Positions 49,397-57,061 of a DNA stretch of 64,000 bases are shown in pieces. The position numbers and the translations under genes are program-made. The stretch comes from Gammaproteobacteria bacterium (lineage in GTDB: Bacteria > Pseudomonadota > Gammaproteobacteria > Steroidobacterales > GCA-2729495), in assembly GCA_030746435.1 (NCBI GenBank), contig JASLMV010000004.1, forward strand, positions 1 to 64,000. The letters run 5' to 3'. Every line of letters begins with the position of its first letter. The stretch's first letter is position 1. The notes under the pieces are model-generated. The model was given only the letters and a program-made list of their open reading frames with translations, searched no databases and was not told the DNA's origin.

Positions 49397-49663
49397 TCAG
49401 GAACCCGGGTTGAGCATTTTGTCGAGTGCACCTGTGGAGTCGAGCGCCGCTATTTCATCGTAGCCGCCTATGGGCTCACCGTCGATCAATATTTGCGGCA
49501 CGGTCGTTCCTCCGCTTAATTCCGTCATTTGCCGGCGCAGTTCCGGGTCCATACTGACGTCGATGTCCTCAAACTCGATACCCTTTGTGCTGAGCAGTTT
49601 CCGCGCGGCTGCACAAAACCCGCACCAGGGAGTGGTGTACATACGTACCTTAACCACACTCAT
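49397..49663 (-). CDS. grxC: Glutaredoxin 3
   Basis: Small GSH-dependent thiol reductase. At 88 residues it has the active site TPWCGFC (Cys14 and Cys17), and the GSH-binding GGTTVPQILIDGEPIGGYDEI. The ATG at 49663 gives the standard length; the longer frame runs into the rhodanese gene. E. coli has CPYC, whereas CGFC is a less common variant. It lies between secB and the rhodanese gene. Confidence 0.94.
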   Translation of the reverse strand: MSVVKVRMYTTPWCGFCAAARKLLSTKGIEFEDIDVSMDPELRRQMTELSGGTTVPQILIDGEPIGGYDEIAALDSTGALDKMLNPGS

Positions 49664-49673
49664 AAGATAACCG

Positions 49674-50090
49674 CTAGTCGTTGACCACCGGCAAATTCTC
49701 TTCTTGCCAGGCAGCAATGCCGCCTTTCAGGCTAAAAATATTGTCTGCTCCGTTTTTGCGCAGGCGTGCGGCACAATCGGCGCTGCGTGCACCCGTATCG
49801 CAGATAAGCAGGGCTTGCTTTTTTTTCTTTGTAACGGTTTCCGGCTTCTCCATCAGTTCCTTTTCCGGGACATTGCGGGAATTGCCGATATGGCCGGTCG
49901 CAAATTTGTCGGCATCACGTATGTCGACCACGGTCGCGCCGTTATTAATAAGCTGCACAGCCAGCGGTGCACTCAGGTTTCCGATGTTGCGTGACTTAGC
50001 ACGCAATTCGTAAAAGATCACTGCTAAAGCACTTGCAAACAACCCGCTCACGAGCAAGGCGTTGTTTGATACAAATTCGACAAAATCCAT
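49674..50090 (-). CDS. Membrane-anchored rhodanese-like protein (YibN type)
   Basis: A 138-residue protein with one N-terminal membrane helix (about 8-27) and a cytoplasmic rhodanese domain. The active loop CDTGARSA has a Cys at the catalytic position, and VVDIRDADKFATGHI is the family-typical CH2 motif. YibN-like proteins share this place between grxC and envC/gpmI in many gammaproteobacteria and have been linked to YidC/membrane biogenesis in E. coli. The start has a perfect AGGAGG. It is divergent from envC. Confidence 0.9.
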   Translation of the reverse strand: MDFVEFVSNNALLVSGLFASALAVIFYELRAKSRNIGNLSAPLAVQLINNGATVVDIRDADKFATGHIGNSRNVPEKELMEKPETVTKKKKQALLICDTGARSADCAARLRKNGADNIFSLKGGIAAWQEENLPVVND

Positions 50091-50190
50091 GGGGCCTCCT
50101 GACAATCGGCGCGGATTATACCTTGTCTGCTTTGGCACGGTTCCCCGCCTGGTCGCCAAGCATTATGGAATCACCTACACTCGCGAACTC

Positions 50191-51327
50191 ATGGGAAAGA
50201 CTATTTGTGCGCTAGCGATGCTGAGCCTGCTGGCCGGCCCGGCCGCTCTGGCGCAGGCCTCACGGGACGAGGCCAGCGCCGAGCTCGAAGCTGTGCGCGG
50301 GCGTATAGATGCGCTGCGGGGCGAGATCGAACGGGAGGGGCGGCAGAGAACCCGTGCGGAACGGGCGCTTGCCGAGGTAGAGCAGTCGGAACAGAAGGCC
50401 CGTCGCGAGCTTGCCGGGGTGCGGGAGCAGTTAAATAAAACACGCCGCCGCCAGCGTGAACTGGAACGCCAGGCAGACCAGGAGCGTGCGAAACTCGAAG
50501 AGCAACGTCGCATACTGGGCAAACAGTTGCGCGTTGCGTATATCAATGGCGATGAAGAATGGTTGCGTGTCGCCCTTAATCAGCAGGATGCATCCGGCTT
50601 CGGTCGGCGTATGACCTACTACGGTTACCTGTCACGCCAGCGCAGCAGCGCAATAGATGTGTTGCGCAAGACCATTGTAAAACTCGAGTTAACGCGACTT
50701 GAAATACAGGAAAAGGCCCGTGAACTGGCCCGGCTTGAGAGTTCTGCTGCAGAAAAACTCGAAGCCATTGCCGAAACCCGGTCGGAGCGCGCCGCGCTGT
50801 TGAGCAAAATCAGTTCAAGCATCAAATCAAAAGATGCTGAAATCAGCAAGCTCCAGGCCCAGGCCGCGGAACTCACAGAGCTGGTTGCGTCGCTTGCCCG
50901 GATGTTGCCGGAAATGCCTGCCATCGACGCCGGACCGTTTGCCGGCAGAACGGCCAGTCTGTCCTGGCCCGCCGATGGGCCGGTTTTAAAAAACTTCGGT
51001 CAGTCGCGCGCAGACGGAAGCCTCAAGTGGACGGGTATGTTGCTCGGTGCACCTGCAGGTAGTGAGGTGCGGGCCGTTTACCATGGCCGGGTAATTTTTT
51101 CTGACTGGCTTGACGGTATGGGCCTCCTCACCATCATCGAGCACGGTGACGGCTATATGAGCCTTTATGGACACAACCAGGACTTATTGAAAGAAGTCGG
51201 TGAGTGGGTCAGCCCCGGTGAGCCCATCGGCCATGTCGGCGACAGTGGAGGACAGGCAGCCGCCGGCTTGTATTTCGAAATCCGCAAGGACGGGGAGCCG
51301 GTTAACCCCAGAAGCTGGATCAAGTAG
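50191..51327 (+). CDS. envC: Murein hydrolase activator EnvC
   Basis: Periplasmic activator of cell-division amidases. From the ATG at 50191 it has 378 residues. It has a signal peptide (about 1-21, ending ALA), a long coiled coil rich in Glu, Arg and Leu (about 25-270), and a C-terminal LytM domain. The LytM zinc ligands are lost (WTGMLLGAPAGSEV in place of HxxxD, YFEIRKDG in place of HFE), as in E. coli EnvC, which activates rather than cuts. The gpmI gene that often precedes envC is absent. ctpA follows. Confidence 0.93.
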   Translation: MGKTICALAMLSLLAGPAALAQASRDEASAELEAVRGRIDALRGEIEREGRQRTRAERALAEVEQSEQKARRELAGVREQLNKTRRRQRELERQADQERAKLEEQRRILGKQLRVAYINGDEEWLRVALNQQDASGFGRRMTYYGYLSRQRSSAIDVLRKTIVKLELTRLEIQEKARELARLESSAAEKLEAIAETRSERAALLSKISSSIKSKDAEISKLQAQAAELTELVASLARMLPEMPAIDAGPFAGRTASLSWPADGPVLKNFGQSRADGSLKWTGMLLGAPAGSEVRAVYHGRVIFSDWLDGMGLLTIIEHGDGYMSLYGHNQDLLKEVGEWVSPGEPIGHVGDSGGQAAAGLYFEIRKDGEPVNPRSWIK

Positions 51328-51452
51328 CTCACAAGTCGCCTATGTCGGCCCGAAATACGTGTAAAAATGAGAACTTACGCCATTCCACGCCCCATAGGCC
51401 CTATGCTAAGGTGATATCGCCCGCCTCAGAGCGAAACGGGTTCGATACCGGA

Positions 51453-52697
51453 ATGACGCTAAAGCTGAGAAATTACTGGCTGTTGCTGGTTGGCATACTG
51501 TTCGGGATTGCGATCTCGATCGGATCGGGCGTATTTGCCCAGAAGGAGCAGTCTGAGGAAACCCTCCCGTGGGATGACGCTCGATTGCTGGCCGAGGTGC
51601 TTGAGCGTGTCAGGCAGGAGTACGTAGAGCCGGTCGAGGATTCTGTGCTGATAGAAAGTGCGGTCCGAGGGATGGTGAAAGACCTCGACCCGCATTCGCA
51701 GTTCCTCAACAGCGACGAATACGATGAAGTTCGGATTTCGACCAGCGGCAACTATTCCGGCGTCGGACTGGAAGTCCATATGGAAGACGGCAAAGTTCGG
51801 GTCGTCGCAGCCATTGAGGGCACACCGGCTGAAAAAGCAGGCCTTCGGTCCGGCGATATCATCGTTGCCATAGACGATATAGAGCTGGTTGAAGCCAACT
51901 TCGATCAGGCCGTGAGCAGAATGCGTGGCAAGCCCGGCAGTGACGTCAAACTTACTATCGAACGTGAAAACGAAACAGGACCCATAGAATTTCTGGTTAC
52001 CCGTAACAATGTTCAGGTCAAGAGCGTCAGGTATGAATTGCTCGAAGATGATTACGGTTATCTGCGGATTACGCACTTCAGTGAGACAACCTGGAGAGAC
52101 ACGCGCAAGGCAATACAAAAAATGCGTCGTACCAGCCCCGGACAGTTACTGGGCGTAGTACTCGACCTGCGTAATAATCCTGGTGGAGTGCTTGAAGCAG
52201 CCGTTGATGTTTCTGACGGCTTCCTGGACGCTGGCTTGATTGTTTCCGCGATAGGGCGTGTGCCGGACGCCAATTTCAGTCACAAGGCCGGTAAAGGCGA
52301 CATACTGGACGGCACAAAAATGGTGGTGCTCGTAAATGCCGGTTCGGCATCTTCATCCGAGATCGTGGCCGGCGCGTTGCGTGATAACGGGCGTGCAACG
52401 ATTGCAGGCGAGAAGACCTTTGGTAAGGGGTCGGTACAAACCGTTATGCCGCTGTCGGACGGCCGCGCTATCAAGCTGACGACATCGCGCTATTACACGC
52501 CTTCAGGTATATCCATTCATGGCGAAGGCATTACACCGGATGTTCTGATCGAGGAAGACCCGACCCGCGACCTGCTATCGGGCATTACTGCACACCAGAC
52601 TGACGCAGGCGCTGCCTTGTTGCAGGGCGATACCCAACTCCGCAAAGCTCTGGAATTACTCAAGGATGCCAGAGTCGTCCAGAGCCGCGCTCACTGA
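51453..52697 (+). CDS. ctpA: C-terminal processing protease (S41, CtpA/Prc type)
   Basis: Periplasmic serine protease with a signal anchor (about 6-26), a PDZ domain (about 85-170, GVGLEVHMEDGKVRVVAA and GDIIVAIDD), and a S41 domain. The Ser/Lys dyad lies in NAGSASSSEIVAGAL and GEKTFGKGSVQT. The ATG at 51453 starts just before the anchor. A longer frame from 51342 is possible but adds an unlikely polar leader. The gene order envC-ctpA-yibQ is common and suggests cell-wall hydrolase control. Confidence 0.93.
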   Translation: MTLKLRNYWLLLVGILFGIAISIGSGVFAQKEQSEETLPWDDARLLAEVLERVRQEYVEPVEDSVLIESAVRGMVKDLDPHSQFLNSDEYDEVRISTSGNYSGVGLEVHMEDGKVRVVAAIEGTPAEKAGLRSGDIIVAIDDIELVEANFDQAVSRMRGKPGSDVKLTIERENETGPIEFLVTRNNVQVKSVRYELLEDDYGYLRITHFSETTWRDTRKAIQKMRRTSPGQLLGVVLDLRNNPGGVLEAAVDVSDGFLDAGLIVSAIGRVPDANFSHKAGKGDILDGTKMVVLVNAGSASSSEIVAGALRDNGRATIAGEKTFGKGSVQTVMPLSDGRAIKLTTSRYYTPSGISIHGEGITPDVLIEEDPTRDLLSGITAHQTDAGAALLQGDTQLRKALELLKDARVVQSRAH

Positions 52698-52762
52698 GTC
52701 GAGGAGACAATACACCCGGCTCGTACCCGCAACCCAGGCACTCACAATCCACGGAAGGATTA

Positions 52763-53788
52763 ATGATCAGGCTTGCCAAAATCCATCTGATAGTTTTTGC
52801 ACTGGCTTTTTTACTGCCCGGGATGTCTGCCGGCAATGAAAAGTACCCACTGCTCGCGGAGACGCCAGTTGTAGCCACCTCGGTCAAAGCGCAACAAGAG
52901 AAAGCTACTGCTCCTGCCTCTGGCAACACGATTAATGAAATAAAAGTTGCAGCAGTCAGGTTGATCGCGCCTGAAGCGCAGGTAGCATCGAATCCGGAGC
53001 TTGGGGCCGCGCCGGAAGAGCCGGTGGAACCCGGGGAGCCAACCGTTTCCGAGCTGCCGGTGCTTATCGCGGTGATTATTGACGACCTCGGCAACCAGCG
53101 CGGTGCCGGGGAACGCACGGTAGAGTTGGAGGGGCCGGTGGCCTGCGCCATCATGCCGCACACCCGGCATGCAACCTACCTGGCTCAGCGTGCATTTGCC
53201 GTCGGGAAAGAAGTCATGCTGCATTTGCCGATGCAGCCGATGCAGATGCAACGCATTGCTGGTCCGGGCGAAATATCGCTGGATACCAAGCGTCGCCAGC
53301 TAAAGCATATTCTGCAGACCGATCTCGACTCGGTCCCGCACGTAGTCGGTGTGAATAACCATATGGGGAGCCTGATTACCCGCCATCCCGGCCACATGCG
53401 CTGGCTCATGGAGGAACTGAGCCGCCGGGGCGACCTGTTTTTTGTGGACAGCTACACGACGCCCTCCAGCGTTGCATACGACATGGCGGTGGAAAAAGGT
53501 GTTCCGGCCGCGCGCCGGCATGTGTTTCTGGACAATGAGCCGACGGCTGAGCATGTTTCAAGGCAGTTTGAGCGCCTTAAACACCAGGCAGACATTAACG
53601 GTTACGCAATTGCTATCGGGCATCCTTACCATGTCACGCTGGATTTTCTGGAAAAAACGCTGCCCGGGTTGAGCGAACATGGCTACAAGCTTGTCTCGGT
53701 CGAGACGATTATCAAACTGCAGAACGACCAGCAACCTGAAGATCCTGCGGTAGGTGAACCGTTACAGACGGCTAACGCGATACTGTAA
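52763..53788 (+). CDS. Divergent polysaccharide deacetylase family protein (YibQ)
   Basis: A 341-residue exported protein with a signal peptide (about 1-21, ending SAG), a Pro/Glu-rich linker to about residue 95, and a divergent polysaccharide-deacetylase (YibQ) domain. Visible motifs are VIIDDLGNQ, AIMPHTRHA, MLHLPMQPM and GVNNHMGSLIT. Their Asp and His positions correspond to the metal triad of NodB-like enzymes. The real substrate is unknown; the neighbours envC and ctpA argue for peptidoglycan. It has an AAGGA ribosome site. Confidence 0.88.
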   Translation: MIRLAKIHLIVFALAFLLPGMSAGNEKYPLLAETPVVATSVKAQQEKATAPASGNTINEIKVAAVRLIAPEAQVASNPELGAAPEEPVEPGEPTVSELPVLIAVIIDDLGNQRGAGERTVELEGPVACAIMPHTRHATYLAQRAFAVGKEVMLHLPMQPMQMQRIAGPGEISLDTKRRQLKHILQTDLDSVPHVVGVNNHMGSLITRHPGHMRWLMEELSRRGDLFFVDSYTTPSSVAYDMAVEKGVPAARRHVFLDNEPTAEHVSRQFERLKHQADINGYAIAIGHPYHVTLDFLEKTLPGLSEHGYKLVSVETIIKLQNDQQPEDPAVGEPLQTANAIL

Positions 53789-53803
53789 AGTAGTGCGGTA
53801 TCT

Positions 53804-54889
53804 ATGGATCCCAATGCGCGTAAACAAGGCAGTTCCTTTTTCGGATCGTGGCTGGACTGGTCGCGCAATACGGTCACGATAAGGTTAAGTATCCTGCTTG
53901 TTGCAGCTACGGCGCTGCACGTGATTTCTAACCGGGATAGCGGTCCCGCTTATGCTGTTTTTCTCGGTGAACTTGTCGTCTTCGCCGTAGCGCTACTGCT
54001 GACTCAGTACCTGGCCGCCTTCAAATCAGCGCCGCGGGTACAGGCTGCCGTTGCCAGCAGCTGCATGATCCTTTTTATACTGGTGGCCGCGCTAACCGTG
54101 GCAGGCCCCGGGACTTTTATGTTGTTGTTTATACCGGTAATTAATGCGGCCTTGCGCCTGAGTTACCGCCACACACTTATGGTTACCGTCGCCTGTGGCC
54201 TTATTTGGGTATTTCTGCGCAGCCAGGAGATGGGCGGGCAGTTCCTGTATTTTTCATTATTTGCCGAGTTGCTCCCTCTCGTTCTCGTCGCCGTCGTCAT
54301 CAAAGCACTGAGCGGTGATGTGCTGATCGCGAGGAACCGGATCACCGCATTGTCTTACCAGGACGAGTTGACGGGTCTCCTGAATATGCGGGCATTTACG
54401 AGGCTGCTGCAATCCGAACATCAGAAGGCAGAGATAACCGAGTCGACTTACGCAATACTGATGATCGATATTGACGGCCTGCAGGCCCTGAATGACAGCT
54501 ATGGCCATGAGCAGGGTAACCGGGTTCTGGTTGCCGTCGGCGATGCACTGAAGCGGAGCATCAGGTCTGCCGATCTTGTCGCGCGATACGGTGGCGATGA
54601 GTTTGTTATTTACTTGTCAGGAGTCGACGATGCTGCCGCCCAGGAAGTCTGCAACCGGGTTAGCCAGAATGTTTATAACATCACCCTGTCCTTCGAGCGT
54701 AAAATGCAGCGCGTCAGGGTTAATGTCGGCATGGCAATATATCCGGACAGCGGAGCGACGATCCAGGAAATAATGACCTTCGCTGACCGCGCAATGTATC
54801 GAGACAAGGAGTTTCACCGCCGCACCGGCCCTGCCAAGAAAAGCGCAGACGAAGGCAGGGAGCAGGCCGGAGTCGAATACTGGGATTGA
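53804..54889 (+). CDS. Membrane diguanylate cyclase (GGDEF) with intact inhibitory site
   Basis: A 361-residue protein with about five to six N-terminal membrane helices (about 25-180) and a complete GGDEF domain. That domain has YQDELTGLLNMRAF, MIDIDGLQALNDSYGH and the active loop RYGGDEF. The inhibitory RxxD (RSAD) is five residues before that loop, at the normal distance, unlike the other cyclase at 18123. The membrane part has no named sensor domain. It follows yibQ by 15 bases without a strong ribosome site and may be read from the same transcript. Confidence 0.88.
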   Translation: MDPNARKQGSSFFGSWLDWSRNTVTIRLSILLVAATALHVISNRDSGPAYAVFLGELVVFAVALLLTQYLAAFKSAPRVQAAVASSCMILFILVAALTVAGPGTFMLLFIPVINAALRLSYRHTLMVTVACGLIWVFLRSQEMGGQFLYFSLFAELLPLVLVAVVIKALSGDVLIARNRITALSYQDELTGLLNMRAFTRLLQSEHQKAEITESTYAILMIDIDGLQALNDSYGHEQGNRVLVAVGDALKRSIRSADLVARYGGDEFVIYLSGVDDAAAQEVCNRVSQNVYNITLSFERKMQRVRVNVGMAIYPDSGATIQEIMTFADRAMYRDKEFHRRTGPAKKSADEGREQAGVEYWD

Positions 54890-54923
54890 TGCTCGGGTTT
54901 TTGCCGCGTACACAGGCCTAAAT

Positions 54924-55313
54924 ATGGATAGAACATTTTTTGGGATGGCCCTGATAGCCGGGCTTGGCGGTTTTATCGGATCTGGATTGCGGTTCGCGGT
55001 AACTTTCTGGGTTCAACGCCTGTTTACATACAGCCACTTCCCTTATGGAACGCTTACCGTCAATGCGGTCGGCTGCCTCCTGATTGGTTATATCGCGGGT
55101 ATTGCCGAGGCTCGGCACATCCTCGACCCGTCGATGCGCATATTCCTGGTCGTGGGCATACTGGGGGGGTTTACGACTTTCTCGGCATACGCGTTCGAGA
55201 CCTTCGCGCTCGCGCAGGAAGCACAATACCTGACGGCAACGCTGAACACTGTATTGCAGGTCGTTATCGGGCTTGGCGCCGCCTGGCTCGGCTTTGCGCT
55301 AGCAGTCCGTTGA
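54924..55313 (+). CDS. crcB: Fluoride channel CrcB/Fluc
   Basis: Dimeric channel that expels fluoride. At 129 residues it has four membrane helices with the conserved GTLTVNAVGCLLIGY (pore Asn), and GGFTTFSAYAFETF (the GGxTTFS motif holding the Phe box). No fluoride riboswitch is visible in the 34-base gap before it, so fluoride control through RNA is unlikely here. Confidence 0.93.
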   Translation: MDRTFFGMALIAGLGGFIGSGLRFAVTFWVQRLFTYSHFPYGTLTVNAVGCLLIGYIAGIAEARHILDPSMRIFLVVGILGGFTTFSAYAFETFALAQEAQYLTATLNTVLQVVIGLGAAWLGFALAVR

Positions 55314-55328
55314 AAAGTCTCAGCCGAC

Positions 55329-55460
55329 GGCCGCTCCCCTGACCTGGGGTCAGGTTGAGTCGCTACGCGACGTATTAATAGCGTGCCCGAATACACGCAC
55401 TACCGTCCGTGGGCTCCGCGGCATTCGGACATCCTGTCCAGCACGGAGTGTACAAGCCAG
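55329..55460. repeat. Structured intergenic repeat, copy A (3' of crcB)
   Basis: Contains CCTGACC-TGG-GGTCAGG, then GTCGC-TAC-GCGAC, and a distal pair CCCGAAT/ATTCGGAC ending CCTGTCCAGCACG. It is closely similar to copy B at 56040 in the same orientation, which lies on the other side of the HIT gene. Copy A lacks the roughly 52-base internal stretch of copy B. Together they could bracket a transferable segment. Confidence 0.85.
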
Positions 55461-55547
55461 AACATGAGCATTGTGAGCCGATCCTTGCCTTGCCTCGCGC
55501 TCGCCTGAGTGCTTTTCAACAAACAGCCGGCCTACAAGATTTCAGGA

Positions 55548-55967
55548 TTAGTCTAGCGCCTGCCTGATTTTAGCGGCCTGTTCTTCCAGAACTGCCGTAT
55601 CTTCCATGTCACCACTGTGGCGGCGGAGTGGTACGCCGTCAAACCGTGGCACGATGTGCACGTGATAATGGAAGACGCTTTGACCGGCGGCAGGTCCGTT
55701 GAACTGGTTGATCATGATGCCGTCCGCACCGAAGGCTTCCTGAACAGCCCTCGCTAGCCGCTGGGATGTGCGCAGTACCGCCGCACCTGCTTCGAGGTCC
55801 AGGTCAAAAAGATCCTCTGCCTCGGTTTTGGGTATCACGAGCGTGTGTCCCGGTGACTGCGGCATTACGTCCATGAAAGCCAGTGTCTGATCATCTTCGT
55901 ACACTATTACTGCCGGAATTTCACCGTGCAAAATCTTCGCGAATATATTGTCTTTGTCGTAGGCCAT
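55548..55967 (-). CDS. HIT-family purine nucleoside phosphoramidase
   Basis: HIT-domain hydrolase (HinT-like) that releases AMP from adenylylated amines. At 139 residues it has DNIFAKILHGEIPA, then DVMPQSPGHTLVIPK and the catalytic histidine triad HYHVHIVPR (His100, His102, His104). The ATG at 55967 has GGAG upstream; the longer frame reading into repeat B is rejected. The gene is bracketed by two copies of the same repeat. Confidence 0.93.
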   Translation of the reverse strand: MAYDKDNIFAKILHGEIPAVIVYEDDQTLAFMDVMPQSPGHTLVIPKTEAEDLFDLDLEAGAAVLRTSQRLARAVQEAFGADGIMINQFNGPAAGQSVFHYHVHIVPRFDGVPLRRHSGDMEDTAVLEEQAAKIRQALD

Positions 55968-56039
55968 GCCGTATCTCCTCCCGCATAGTACGGAGTACTG
56001 ACAGGGTGATAGCATATTGAGCGATACGTTTGCGTACAA

Positions 56040-56223
56040 GGCCGCTCTCCTGACCTGCGGTCAGGTTGAGTCGCTATGCGACTTGGTAATTAGCGTGTCC
56101 GAATACACGCACTACCATCCCTGTGCTCGTCGCTCGCGCGCATCCCTGCGCTCTGCGACACTTAGGCTCCTGCCTGTCGCGCGGCATTCGGACATCCTGT
56201 CCAGCACGCAGTTGACAAGTCAG
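56040..56223. repeat. Structured intergenic repeat, copy B (5' of the HIT gene)
   Basis: Same family as 55329-55460 and in the same orientation. It has CCTGACC-TGC-GGTCAGG, GTCGC-TAT-GCGAC and a stem TGTCCGAAT/ATTCGGACA. Copy B has an extra internal stretch (about 56130-56182) rich in CTGCG and GTCGC motifs. It fills most of the 300-base gap between the HIT gene and the thioesterase gene; nothing else is seen in that gap. Confidence 0.85.
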
Positions 56224-56267
56224 TATTTGAGTAATGTGTGTTTTTTGCAGCTGAGAGGTAAGCAAAA

Positions 56268-56678
56268 GTGAATCAGGAACTGGCCCGCAGCGACGCCAAC
56301 CGCTGTTTTGTATGTGGCCCGGGTAACGATAACGGCCTGCAGGTTGAGTACTGCCTGGAGGGCGAGGTCTGCAAGGCTGAACACACGATCGCCGGGCACC
56401 ACTGTGGCTTCGATAACGTTGCCCATGGAGGTATTCTTTTCGCCCTGCTTGATGATGCGATGGCGAACTGGCTGTTCCTTAAAGGCGAGCGCGCCTACAC
56501 GGGCAAATGCGAAATACGGTTTCGTGAGCCCGTCAAACCGGGCACGAGGCTCTGCCTCGAGGGCCGCCTGATCAGCCGTAAGGGCAGGATGGCAAAACTC
56601 GAAAGCAGGGCATTAACACCTGACGGCAGGCTGGTTGCGGAGGCGGCCGGAACCTTTGTCGTGATACCTGACGATTAA
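56268..56678 (+). CDS. PaaI-type hotdog thioesterase
   Basis: Hotdog-fold acyl-CoA thioesterase of the PaaI group. At 136 residues it has the CFVCGPGNDNGL motif (two Cys), then the catalytic region HHCGFDNVAHGGILFALLDDAMANWL, and KCEIRFREPVKPGTRL. It has a GTG start with GAGAGG upstream. The substrate is unknown. A bidirectional terminator follows. Confidence 0.85.
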   Translation: MNQELARSDANRCFVCGPGNDNGLQVEYCLEGEVCKAEHTIAGHHCGFDNVAHGGILFALLDDAMANWLFLKGERAYTGKCEIRFREPVKPGTRLCLEGRLISRKGRMAKLESRALTPDGRLVAEAAGTFVVIPDD

Positions 56679-56690
56679 ATGCGGATCAGA

Positions 56691-56714
56691 AAAAAGCCCC
56701 ACCAGGCGGGGCTT
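56691..56714. terminator. Bidirectional rho-independent terminator
   Basis: AAGCCCC (56694-56700) and GGGGCTT (56708-56714) form a 7-base stem. The A run on the left reads as TTTTTT on the minus strand, so it is strong for the DUF1330 gene and weaker for the thioesterase gene coming the other way. Confidence 0.8.
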
Positions 56715-56735
56715 CTTCAATAATGATTTTTGTAT

Positions 56736-57032
56736 TCAAGCGCCTTCAAAAATCGCTATGTGGTAATTGCCTGTGCCGTCGCGCAAATGTTTGACATTAT
56801 TCTGGTACTCGTCGCCGTTAATAAATGCATTGATATCGTCGACACTTGACCATTCAGAAAGAACGACAACCTTGCCCTGCAGGAAATCACCTTCGATATT
56901 ACCGGCAGACGGGCCCCTGACAAGATACTTTCCACCGTGTTTCGCAATGAGCTCGGCCGATTTTAGCTGGTATTCTTTCAACGTTTCGGCGCGATTGGTG
57001 ACTTCGCACACTGCCAGTAGATATGCTGCCAT
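56736..57032 (-). CDS. DUF1330 family protein
   Basis: A 98-residue alpha/beta protein of the DUF1330 (dimeric ferredoxin-like) family. It has AYLLAVCEVTNRAETLKEYQ, GKYLVRGPSAGNIEGDF and VVLSEWSSVDDINAFINGDEY. Family role unknown. It lies 29 bases downstream of the TonB receptor on the same strand and probably shares its transcript, ending at the terminator at 56691. Confidence 0.85.
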   Translation of the reverse strand: MAAYLLAVCEVTNRAETLKEYQLKSAELIAKHGGKYLVRGPSAGNIEGDFLQGKVVVLSEWSSVDDINAFINGDEYQNNVKHLRDGTGNYHIAIFEGA

Positions 57033-57061
57033 TATTTATCTCCGTACTTTCCTTGCCGCAC

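Noticed and set aside
54890-54923. Fluoride riboswitch before crcB
   Set aside because: Only 34 bases are available and no riboswitch-like fold is seen.
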